NCBI GenBank assembly: GCA_013365365.1
Contig: JABVXU010000690.1
Coordinates: 1-25,761, forward strand
DNA: 25,761 nt
Direction: 5' to 3'
Origin: Cruorifilaria tuberocauda
Lineage: Eukaryota > Nematoda > Chromadorea > Rhabditida > Onchocercidae
Positions 10,875 to 22,500 of this stretch are shown one piece after another. Position 1 is the stretch's first letter. Each line of letters opens with the position of its first letter. A program made the position numbers and the translations under genes. A model generated the notes under the pieces. The model saw only the letters and a program-made list of their open reading frames with translations, did not search any database and was not told where the DNA came from.

Positions 10875-13800
10875 ATGGTAACACCACCAAAATGTTCATC
10901 GCTTATTGTTATCTCGCTGATCTTGTTACAAATTATACCAGTTATCAGCGCTGGCAAAATATTAGTCTTGGTTGATACTTTAAATATTAGAGAAACACAT
11001 TCGATTTTCTTAAAATCCCTAAAAGGTAAGCAGCAAATAATTTATTGAAATCAGCCTAATTTTTTTACTAGTGATTTGGCCATTTTTTCGTCAATCGATA
11101 TTATAATCCTTACTGATGTATTGTGAGATTTTTTTTATATCTTCTTTTTCCCTACTTTTTTTTGCTTTTTCCTTTTCTTGTTTTTTTTTTCGCAAATAAA
11201 TGGGAAATAATATGAAATTCAAAAACGTATAATTTAGTAAACGGAAGGAAGTGCAGTTTAATCAGTTATCAACAGTCGACAAGTAATGTATGTGATAACT
11301 AAGTGGTTAATAGAAACATAGAAGTTTGCAGGTATTTTTCTTCTACAGGTTAGAAGTGCATAATTTGTTCTGTATTTCAGAACGAGGACATCAGTTGACT
11401 ATAAAAGCAGCAGATGATCAAACATTAACTCTTACAAAATATGGCGAACATCTCTATGATCATCTTATTATTTTTGCTCCAGGAGTCGACGGTAGCATTC
11501 TATTTTCGCATCAGTTTTTTATCCGTAGATGCTTTTCAATTTACATTATTTAATTAATATCCACAAAGGAATAAGGCTTAGGTCTTTCTTAATGTAAGGA
11601 TGGTATGAAAACGACGTGATATTTTTAGCTCGTGATCAAATCTAAATTTTTTTCCTTTTCTATTTTTAGACGAAACTGAATTCGATGATTCATAAGACTA
11701 TGATTTAAACTTCTTCGGGTTTTAAAGATCCCCCCTATTTTATAAAGCCATAAAATTATTAAATATGAGTTATGCTTTTGCTATATAGTAAATTGGTATA
11801 ATTGTATAATTGAAATTAGACCAGTGCCCACTGCAAAATCTGGTGAAATAGTACGGTAATAGTGCAGAAGTCACTTTAATGAAAGATATTGAATATGATG
11901 TTAAGAAAAAATCATCAAGATGCAATATGAAGCTAATGCTAAAAGATACAAAATATGCTAATCCATTCCCTTTGAAATCTTGCTTTCCATTTTTGTTGTG
12001 CTAAATTTTTGTATTACTTCTATAAGACTAGTACTTCGAAATAAAGGGAGATTTTCTAATTTGCATGCCTATTTTCGATATCTTACTAAATTAAAATCTT
12101 TATCATTGACATGGAAATTTTAGTTCATGAATATTAAAGTCGCAAATTTCTATTGATTTACATTATAGAATTTGGAGGAACGATTGATGTCAAAACTATA
12201 ACTTCTTTCATTGATAATGGTGGCAACGTACTAGTAACAGCGGGAACACGCGTTGGTGATGCTTTGCATGATTTGGCTGCAGAGAATGGTTTCGAATTTG
12301 ATGAGAATCGAACTGCTGTCATTGATCATTTGAATTATGACACCGTTCTTGTGAGCTTTTAGTTTTTAAATTGAATTGTGCTATTTGCAGGTATCATGCC
12401 ACATCTCCATTTTGCACTCTATCTTGTAACAACTATTTAAAGAGTTTTTTTTTATAATTAATTTATTTTTCGAGATAATGTATTTTTAATTTTATTTGTG
12501 AAATTTCTCACAATATTATGTTTTAGAAACTTTTCATTATTATTTTGTTGCAAATGCGTTCCCGATGAAGATAGGGAAAATAATTCTTTTAATGATCCCC
12601 AAAGAATTGATGAAGACTCAAATTAATTAGAAAATTTATTGCTAAATATAATTTAGAAAGCACCCGAAAACTTGTTTGCGAGTTGTTCATAAATGTTTAT
12701 CAGCTTTACTAAATTACAGGATGAAGGTGATCATACAACGATTGTGGCTGATCCATCAAATCTCATATCCGCCCCAATGATTGTAGGGAAAGCACGGCAA
12801 ACTAATCCTATTCTATTCAGTGGTGTAGCTTTAATTGCCGATAAGACGAATCAGCTCCGGTTAGAAATACTTTCTGCTTCAACAACTGCTTATTCGTTCA
12901 ATCCTCGTGAAAAAATTGAGGAAGTATGTTTTTAGATTTTATTATTGTAATTAAATAGCAAAATAAAGGTAAAGATGGAAAATAAACAAGAGGTAAGGAT
13001 CATGTGATCATTAGTTTGGGTCATATCCTCTTTATATTCCGGATCACCCTAATTTTGGAGTGTGTTTTTTTCAGGAGTGAAAATTTTCGATAGTTTGAAT
13101 TCGAACTTTTTGATTATCCCTTCTTTTCCATTTCAGTATCCAGGTGCTGTAGGGCGTTCAACATTGCTAATTGGTGCCATTCAGGCGCGGAATAATGCAC
13201 GTGTTTTGTTAACTGGTTCAATTGCCATGTTTAGCGATGCTTTCATCAGTGCAAATGTCAGCAAATATGGCTCGACAACGAAGTATTTTGAATTTTCTGC
13301 AATAGTTTTATCAATTCATGTCAAATTTTTAATTAACAATGATTAAGAGTTCTCATGTTCTTCGAAAAATATAATTACAAACCAATGCATCCATTGCATA
13401 GTTCTTTGAAAGAATTGATCAAATCGTGTAACCAAATTATTTTCTAGATCAGGATTGATTACTGTCAAATAAATTTATGTAGTCGCTTATGAATATATGC
13501 TTTAGACGCCAGAAAAGTGGAAATTTCGAGTTATTAACTGAATTGAGCAAATGGGTATTTATGGAGAAAGGTGTGCTGAGAGTCAAGGGTGTTTCGCATC
13601 ATAAGGTCGCCTGTTTTACTCTTTTCTCGATGCTATGGCTAGTTAACTTCCCTAATAATCTGATTCAAAAAAGTATTTATTTTCTGAAATTACTTGCTGG
13701 AGTGAGATTGAGCAAACTTTGTGCAAACACAAAAACATTATTTTTTACTGCTTTATTGCGTCAGGTCGGTGAAAAAAATCCTCCACGAGAATATACAATA

Positions 13801-14786
13801 TTGGATGATGTTGAGTATACTATCGAAATTGAAGAGCTTAATAACGGGAAATGGAAACCATTCAAAGGGGATGATGTTCAACTAGAATTTACTCGCATTG
13901 ATCCATTTATTCGGACGACTCTCAAAAATCACAGTATATTTTCAATTTAATTCTAAGAGTTTGTTTTCGAATTTTTGTGGAATAATTTCATTGGTATAGT
14001 GTTGATAAATTCAGTCTAGATAACTAGAAGAATTGATTTCTTTCGTTCTTCACTGTACAATCACTAAAATTTCTGAATTATAGCGAGTTTCTCAGAAGAA
14101 AGTAGTGTCAGAAATAAGAATTTACTGAATTTTCTTAACACTCAAATTTCTGGCATTGCATGAAACAAATGTATTTTGTTCTTTCATCATTTTTACATTA
14201 TTATAGATGGCAAATTGAAAACACAGTTTAAGCTTCCGGATGTTTACGGCGTGTTCAAATTTATGGTAGATTATCGTCGCATCGGATATACACATTTATT
14301 AGATGTGCAGCAAGTAAGTAAATAATGAGTTTTATGATCGGAAGTTCTCTCCTGGCTTAACTCTGGAAGATGACTTACGAAAGAAATGAATGAAAATATA
14401 ACTTATATGGTTCAAGTTATTTGGATATTTGGTGATAACATGTATTATAAGGAAATAAATAATAAAATATAAGAATGAAGTAAGCGTTTAGTCATAGCAA
14501 GCTTCTGTTCCTTTAAATATCTTTACGAATGAAGTTGGATAATTATAAAATATATCGGGAAGTGTAAAGTTCCGTTTTGTTTTTTAACCTTCGATTTTTT
14601 CTTTACAATATTTTCATTCAATTTCAGGTATCTGTTCGACCACTGCAACATACTCAGTATGAACGCTTCATTTACAGTGCATATCCATATTATGCTTCGT
14701 CATTTTCTATGATGATAGGAGTTATTTTATTCTCTTGTGTTTTTCTTTATCACAAAGAACCATCAAAGGATGTAAAGAAGGACTAA
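10875..14786 (+). CDS. DDOST: Oligosaccharyltransferase 48-kDa subunit (OST48/DDOST/WBP1)
   Basis: Nine exons join in frame to 442 residues: 10875-11025, 11381-11491, 12169-12350, 12720-12923, 13137-13282, 13506-13605, 13765-13933, 14207-14313, 14628-14786. The length matches the family (human about 456). The N-terminus has a hydrophobic signal peptide ([16 protein letters not shown], cleavage near residue 25) followed by [17 protein letters not shown]. Family landmarks follow in order: [130 protein letters not shown] and [13 protein letters not shown] single membrane helix (about 412-431) anchors it in the ER with a short lysine-rich cytosolic tail. The protein is a non-catalytic subunit of the oligosaccharyltransferase complex, which transfers lipid-linked glycan to Asn in nascent chains. 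The worm ortholog is named ostb-1. All junctions fit phase and homology. Confidence 0.97.
11026..11380 (+). other. Intron 1 of DDOST
   Basis: The donor gtaagc and acceptor tatttcag are good. The intron is T-rich with several runs of T. A chance ATG at 11326 extends exon 2 upstream in frame, but homology and the signal-peptide exon show that it is not the start. Confidence 0.8.
11492..12168 (+). other. Intron 2 of DDOST, 677 bases
   Basis: The donor is gtagca and the acceptor cattatag; phase 1 on both sides gives the conserved Glu before FGG. It is the longest intron of this gene. I see no open frame, repeat or RNA gene in it. Confidence 0.8.
12351..12719 (+). other. Intron 3 of DDOST
   Basis: The donor gtgagc and acceptor aattacag are good, and both ends are phase 0. 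It interrupts the sequence between DHLNYD and TTIVADP. I see nothing else in it. Confidence 0.8.
13606..13764 (+). other. Stop-free intron of DDOST (159 bases)
   Basis: The flanking exons join SHHK to VGEKNPP as in the family. The intron has a weak donor (aag|gtcgcc), a good acceptor (gcgtcag), a length divisible by three and no stop codon, so one open frame spans 13489-13950. If retained it would insert 53 mostly hydrophobic residues into the lumenal domain. Homology argues that the main transcript removes it. Confidence 0.75.
14314..14627 (+). other. Last intron of DDOST
   Basis: The donor gtaagt and acceptor atttcag match consensus, and both ends are phase 0. I see no other feature. Confidence 0.8.
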
Positions 14787-14806
14787 TTTTTGTTGTTTGC
14801 CTGTTC

Positions 14807-14910
14807 CATTAATATTTCTAATATATTTTATTTGTTATATTATTTATAAATTTACTTCATTAATATTTCTAATATATTTTATTTGTTATATTATTTCTTA
14901 TAAATTTACT
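14807..14910 (+). repeat. Tandem duplication of about 51 bp in the DDOST 3' region
   Basis: Two adjacent copies start cattaatatttctaatata. The first is 14807-14857 and the second 14858-14910. They differ mainly by an extra two bases near the end of the second copy (tatttcttataaa against tatttataaa). The near identity suggests a recent duplication, 20 bases after the stop codon. Confidence 0.9.
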
Positions 14911-15003
14911 CTTTGTGCAAGTTGATTGATGGTAGAGTCCTCATAAATTTCACTTTTGAAGTATATTGTAATAATTTCTTTGATATCTAACTTCACGAGA
15001 ATC

Positions 15004-15009
15004 AATAAA
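15004..15009 (+). terminator. Candidate poly(A) signal AATAAA for DDOST
   Basis: It lies about 220 bases after the DDOST stop. Further copies at 15184 and 15431 are alternatives. The choice cannot be made without transcript ends. Confidence 0.35.
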
Positions 15010-15835
15010 GTTTCAACATTCTCAGGCACACCAACACTTTTGACATTAAATTCAAGAGACTGTCAGTTTTTTGTTCAGTCACTTAACCAATCCGCTGAAA
15101 ATGTCTTATCTGTTACTATCACCTTATCTTGTTACAATGGTGTTCGGGGACGCTCTGCTACCAAACCAAACAAATCCTTTCATAATAAATTTCTTCATGA
15201 TTCGTTATTACTATAAATGCACGAAGATTCGATGTTTTTATAGTTAACATGTTCACATTATAAAGATTGCATTACAGAATTTACTTTATTTACCAATTTT
15301 GGATCTTTTTGAACTTCTTCATTACAATTAATTCACTTTTTTTGAATGTATTATTTAATTACCGCTAAGGACTTTTGTGTGGGCATATCTGTTGATCTAG
15401 GATCTAGGATTGTTATTGCTATCAGTCCTGAATAAAAGTATTGGTATCAACCCTATGCGATCAGCGAAGAGCTCAATTCTCACTCGTTTGTGCAAGAATT
15501 CAACGGTATCCAGTGAAAATCAATCCAATAATTTGTCTGTAAAGCTCCAAATTCAATAAAAATTCACGATATAGCATTCATTTAGATTAGATTAGTTCAT
15601 AAATTTGTTTGATTATCAAATTTTCATTCTTTTAATTGTCGCTTATCTCATAATTATTATGCTAATTAGTCTTATTCCACTACTTCCATGAATAAATTTT
15701 GAAATAGCATAAATTTGATATCTTCTTCCACTGTTAAAGCGATTAATGTTATCTGAATCTTCGAAATTACTTAGTGAGCATTTAACTCAAATAATGGAAA
15801 TAATTGAATAATTATTTCATATTTCAGTAGTGATA

Positions 15836-15861
15836 ATAGCATATATATGTATATATGCTAT
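15836..15861. repeat. AT palindrome with 12-bp arms
   Basis: The left arm atagcatatata and the right arm tatatatgctat are perfect reverse complements around a two-base centre. It lies between two convergent genes. It could form a hairpin or cruciform, or be a chance product of (AT)n sequence. Confidence 0.8.
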
Positions 15862-16527
15862 ATATTTGAAATTTTGAAGATTCTTGTTTTTTTATTACTT
15901 GTAATGAATTCATATGATGTATGAAAAAGTAGCAAAATATAAGAATGTATTATCTAGCAAAGATTAATAATACCAAAAAAAAAAAAAAGAAAAATATTTA
16001 TACAATAGCATAATGAAAGATATATTCGTATTTACGCAACACCCAATATTTTCAACAAAATTAGTAAATTTAAATTCCACTTTATAAGAAAAGCGTAATT
16101 TCACGCTAAACCATATAACCATATAACAATGAAGTTAAAAAGGAAAGAGAAATGAACGAGTGTGATGCAAAGGATAAAATTATATTAGAGGTATGCAACT
16201 ATGTATTTAATTTATAATTAATTGAAAATTTATCGTTTTTGAATTACTGAAAATTTTAATTAATTAATATATCAATTTTAGGTTGCCATAAGGAATTTCC
16301 AATAGTTATAACATAATAAAAGGTTAAAAAGAAAGTTTCATTTTTACATTATCGATTACTAATTAATAATAATAATTTTTTTAGGAATTACAGGATAAAA
16401 TTGTAAAGAATCAACACCTTTCTCACAAAAAAAAAATTGTAAAATTAAACTTTGAAGAAAAAAGTTATATAATAATGATATTATAATCCTGGAGCCAGAA
16501 ATAGATCGAGGTACATTGATAATCTGT

Positions 16528-19500
16528 TTAGGTAGTATTAGTAGTAATAGTATTAGTACTAGTATCAGTATTAGTATCAGTATTAGTATTAGTATTAGTA
16601 GCAGTAGCGGTAGTGGTGGTAGTAGTAGTGATGCATGAATGATCCGTATAATTTAATTGATTCATTCCGGTATAATTTTCATTTGGTAACGATCGACGTA
16701 GCATTTTACGTAATCGTGCAATTTCTTCATTTGCTTTATCCAAATCACCAGCTAATATTGATTGCCTAAAAGAAAAATATTAATGAATAGTTAATTTAAT
16801 GATAAAATTTTCATTTAAAATCATTATAATAAAATTTAAAATTTTAAATTAAAATTTTCATTATAATAAAATATAAAATATTTACTTTTAATTATAATTA
16901 AAAATATTATCCTTGTATTATTATTATATATTATCAAAAAAAAAAATATATACAAAAAATTTACATACCGTTCTTTTAATTTTTTAATATCTGTTTTACA
17001 AGTAACATTTTGACGCAATAAATCCATTCGTTCAGTTCGTAATTTTTCCACATCACTTAAAAGTTCGTTTAAACGTTTTACTTCCACTTCTCGTAAGGGT
17101 GCTTGACGATCAATGCAGAAACTGCATGATACACGATTTGAATGTGCTACTTCAGTGGATGATAATGATTCCTGAAAATTTTTCATGAAAATAATACGAA
17201 ATATCGAATACATTCCTGAAAAATATTTACAATCGATATTTCAGGACAAAATTATTTACAAATAATAAAATTAGAGTTAAAAGAAAAGTATTTTATTATT
17301 ATTAAAACTGATAGTTAATATCATTTGTGATTTGAATTTTTTTGCAGCATTATTGATTATATAACCTTTTTTCCCAATAATCTTTTCTCTCTCTCTCTCT
17401 CACTATTTCCGGAATTTCCAGTACTCTCGGATAGCTATGCTAGGAAAAAAGAACGAGGAAATCATTACCAATCCGGTATCTGAATCATGTCCCATTTCGG
17501 TGCTTTCATTCTCACCACTTGATAAATCCCATTCGCCATGATTATGCTTACTGCAAATAATTTAACTTTTTTTTTATTCAAATTATTAAATTATTAAATT
17601 TTTATAATTAAATTAAATTAAAAAATTTATTGAATATCAATTTAGTAGTAAAGAATGAAATAAAGTGATAAACTGATACCATAAATCGTTATTTTTTAAA
17701 GTAGCATTCTGAGATGGAATAGAAAGAAATAATCCGGATGAACTGTCACCACGACTACCGTATGCTTCATCCGGTTCATTGTGATACTCTTGTAATGATC
17801 TGTATTTGATTCATTATATTCATTTAATTCAGTAATTCAATAATCAATAACTTACTTATTCATTTAATTCAATGATTCAGTAATCAAAAACTCAATCCAA
17901 TAATTTATTATATTCATTTAATTTATTATATCCATTTAATTCAATAATTCAATAATCAACAACTTAATTCATTAATTCATTGTATTCATTTAATTCAATT
18001 CAGTAATTCATTATATTCATTTAATCCATTATATCTATTTAATACAATAATTTAATAATCATTAACTCAAATATTAATTCATTATATTCATTTAACCCAA
18101 TCGGAATCAATTTAAAATTCGATTTAAAATTCAAAATATAGCAAATATTTTCACATATTTGATCTAAAAAATTAAAGAAAAAATTATAAAATAGAAAAGA
18201 AAGAAATGAAATGAAATGCAAAGTAACGTTTTAAGAAGGAAAATTTAGAAATATTTAATTTAATTTAATTTTTATGAGTTCTTTGTTGTTTTCATGTTTT
18301 TTTACTTTCATTTTTTCTTTTTTAAATAAAAAGAAGTTATTTTTCTTCTACTTTAATAAAATATGATTTCTAAACAAGTTTTGCTAAAAACTTTTTTCAC
18401 TAAAATTTTAAAAGTTTATATTAGAAAATTTGCCTGAAAAACTTTTTCCAATTAATTAATTTTCATTAAAAGAGGAAAATTTCATAATCAAATATGGAAG
18501 AGTATTTAAGCGATAGTAGCATTAATGAATTATAAAAAAAAATTAATTAAAAATTTAAAATATTTAATTATTAATTGAAATCCATACAGTACCATTTAAA
18601 CATATATTAAATCCAGGAATTACTTACTTCTTGAATTGTTCACTGGAAGAATTGCGTTGTTGAATGCTACTTCCAGTTCCACTGGTTGATGCTGTTGAGC
18701 TTCTGGAGACTGATTCGCCACCGATAAATGATTTCCGGTTAGTATTTTTTGGACTATTCAAGGTAGTTATTGTTGGTAGTGCTGAAGATGCTGTCACATC
18801 TTGAGATACTGATCGTGACCTGAAAATTAACCTTTAAATCAAATTTTCATCCAATTCTTTTCTTTTTGCTTAATTTTTAAAAAATTAAAATAAAGATGAA
18901 TTGTGAATTTTGAAATGAGAAAACTAATTCAAAAGTCTGATATATTTCAAGTAAATTTTAAGTAAGTTTTTTTTTTCACTTATTTTTAATTATTATTTTG
19001 AAAAATTTTTCAGTGAATTTAACTAAAAGTGAATTTAACTTTAACTTAACTAAAGTATTTTCAGTAAATAAAATTATATAAATATTTTTACCTTCCAGTT
19101 AATACTTTTTTAACAGAATGAAAAATTCCTATTGGATGTGAAATATTATCGGTTGTTTCCAATAATGGTAAACCATAAAATTGCGCTCGTTCTTTTAAAT
19201 TACCATAAAGTGCTTCTAATAGTGATGAACGTGTTCGCTCCTTAAAAACGAGGCGACCAAAAAAAAGTGTAAGTAATTGTAAAAGTAATTTTAATAATAA
19301 TTTTTAAATACCTATTTAGGTTTAAAATAAATTAGCAATAAAAGCTGAAATTGTTATATATATTTTTTTTTGAATGATGAATTCTATTTATTTTAAACCT
19401 AAAGAGATATTTAAAATTATTATCAAAATCTATTCCAGTATTATATCCTATAAATTAAGTAATTAGATTATTCTATTATGATATAATTCTAATGATATGA

Positions 19501-22500
19501 CATGATTCTGATATGATATGATATGATATGATATAAAATAGTAAAGATAAAATTTTTTACTAACAAAGTAAGCAAATTTTGTTAAATTTTTTCATTTTTA
19601 AAAATTTAAATTGAAAATTTCATAGATAAACATACAGCAAGTTTAGCAAATTTCGTCGATTTATATGCAGCATTTTCAGCATTGATTAATTTTGTGAGCA
19701 AAAAGTTGCGAAATTCTTGACCTTTCCGGAAAATAGATGGTGCCGGAAGGGTAGGTCCAAAAAACGGAACATCATCACGTGCTGTTACAGATACCTAAGA
19801 GAAAAAAAAAGCAATGATAATATAAGCAAAAGCACAAATAACAACAGTTATAGGAAGATGAGAAAATTGAAATTATAACTGTCAAGAATTAAATGATATC
19901 ATTTTTAATAGATCTTTCTCATAAATTAATAAATTCATTATTATTTAAAATTTTGATATATTATTAAGTAAATTTAAATTTTTAAAACAGTTTAAATAAA
20001 TTAAACTTACACGATAACGAACTTTTTCAGTGCATGGATCAATTGGTTGCACAACAACAAAAGCATGTAAAAAATTACTCGCTATCATATCAGCAGAAAA
20101 TGGCGTATTCTCTTCCTAAAATATAAATTACTTGATAGTACTTAATTATTAATCCATGTTAATATTACTATTTTGATATATATTAGCATTGCTAAACAAT
20201 AATTAAATATATTCGTATTATTGATTGATTGATTGATTTATCTATTTTTTGTTTTGCTTTTTTGATGTTTAAAAATATTACTAATAATTTGAAAAGCATA
20301 TTGGAAATGAAAATTAGTAACCTGAAAAACGATCGCAACAATATCATTTCCGATATGTCGTTTCCGTTGTAACTGTTGAGTATCACCAGCTGTATATGGT
20401 AACATGGTGGATATATGAAACATAATTTCGCGTTGTCGAAATTGACAATAAACTGATTCGATACCTGTTTGACCATGTTGTGTATCCAATCCACCGCGAT
20501 AACCCTTCAGAAAGTAATATCATGATAATTAACGATAATAATGATAATCGTAATTGGTGATAGACGGTGATAAAAAATATTAATCAGTATTTGTATTTGT
20601 TAAATAAATAAATATTTATTATTATCTGTTGAATAATTCAATCATAATAATAATTGTGATAATAATAGTAATAGGGAAAGTGTTATTTTTATTTCGTTGA
20701 TTAATAAATTAATTAATAAGAATGCTTAGTTATAAATTTTTAGTTATTTAATAATTTTAATAACAAACACCTGAGCTCTAATAGAACAAAAAAAAGGATT
20801 AATCTAGTAAATATTATCAATAACTAGTTAGCATCATGAAATCACAGCTAATTCATTGAATATGTATGGAAGTAAATAAGTAACTTATGAAAAAGCAATT
20901 ATTTTAAAAAATAAATAATATATGAACTATTTCTGTCAACAATGCTTAGGAATAAAATTAAATTAATTAAAGTTTAAAACCAATAATTTCAATAATCAAT
21001 GGTTTAATATGTAAATGAATACATTCATAAATTAAATTATTAACCTTAAAATCCCTGAGTTCGATCCGTTCACCAATGATATTTAAAAATTCATCGAAAG
21101 CATTTGAAAATGTGGCATTTCCGAAAAGCTCTTCTTCGGTAGTCTATAAGCAAAAATTAAATTTTACAAGAACAATTGAAATTATTGATCAATTGATATC
21201 ATTGGTGATATCAATTAATATCAGTAATACAAAAGATTGCGTAATTAATAGATTATATCATACATATTGAATTTTTTTGCTTTTTCCCTTGAATGAAAAA
21301 GTTTTCATTTTTTTGAAATCACATTTATACAGTAATATTACAATTTTATACTTTATAATCTTATACTATATTACTATATTTCATACAGTAATATTACAAT
21401 TTTACGATAAAGTTAATTATATTATTTCTAAAACTTTCATTCCATACTTTACCTGCCCGAATCGCTGATAGATTACACCAAATTTGTAAGTGTTCGTTAG
21501 AACATGCTCATCATATTTTAAAATCATTTCGGTACCACCCGGGAAAGCTACCGGACTAAATCGATCCGTTGTTACTTCATCACACAGTAATCGTGCCATT
21601 CGACTTGCAGTTGGTCGATCTGCTAGAGCTAAAAAAAAATCATTTATTCATTATTTCCTATTTTGCATACCATATATCTCATTTAGTTAGTATTCATTAT
21701 AAAAATTGCATAAAATTAACTTGTATTATACTTTTTAAATACTTTACAGTACAATAACCAACTACAGTAATAAACGGAAATCAATTTCTTTTTTTAAACA
21801 TACTACCGTACCGGAAGCAGGGACAATTTCGTGTACAGTTCCATGTCCGGTACGTAATATAATCCTAAAATGTTCCTGTGAGGAAATAAGTTCCGTTCGT
21901 GCCGACAATACCAGTGGTCCTAATTTGTTATCAATTGCATAGAAATCATGATGCTCCTAAAATATATATTTCATCGTTCATTTATTCATTATTAGTTTAT
22001 GTTATGATAACAACATTCCGAATTTCCGGTGATATTTATTTTCCGGATACATTATACTTTAACACCTCTTCTGCACTTTTAAAATGAGCAATAATACCTT
22101 CTCTTTAAATTCTTTAAGTGACCTAAATAACATAATTTACTTCTTTATTAGTATATTTCTAAAAACTCCTCAAGCTTCAAAAGGTCAGGTGAAAAAGAAA
22201 CAAATTGTTCAAGCAACAATAATTAAAATGGAATCAACAATTAAATTAGACAAAATGATTTAATGCATTTAATTTGTTCCAATAGGTAAATTTATTTTTT
22301 TTATAAATCCTGTTTACCTAACATAATTAATTGATTTTTTGTCCAATGATTTTTCATTTGCAAAATTTTGTTCTTATTAAATATTTTCATAAAAACAATT
22401 TTTTCATATGGTATTTTAGTTACAGTATACCTCACCGATACTGTAATCAATTACAGAAATAACAAAAAATGATAATAATACTTATCATAATAACTTATTG

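Larger units (their letters stand above)
14787..16527. other. Spacer between the convergent DDOST and RAP1GAP genes
   Basis: This AT-rich spacer contains the 3' ends of both genes. It holds a 51/53-bp tandem duplication, several AATAAA signals on the plus strand (15004, 15184, 15431), an AT palindrome (15836) and a run of A near 15976. An open frame at 14956-15216 (86 codons) is the longest here. It contains SCYNGVRGRSATKPNKSFHN, which I do not recognise, and a second frame over the same stretch is also open, so I leave it uncalled. Confidence 0.55.

Noticed and set aside
13489..13950. Single 153-codon exon across the DDOST intron
   Set aside because: The middle 53 codons have no counterpart in the OST48 family, while splicing them out gives SHHKVGEKNPP, as expected.
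20192..20494. 100-codon minus-strand frame starting [10 protein letters not shown]
   Set aside because: It overlaps the RapGAP catalytic exon in another frame; the real frame matches the family closely.
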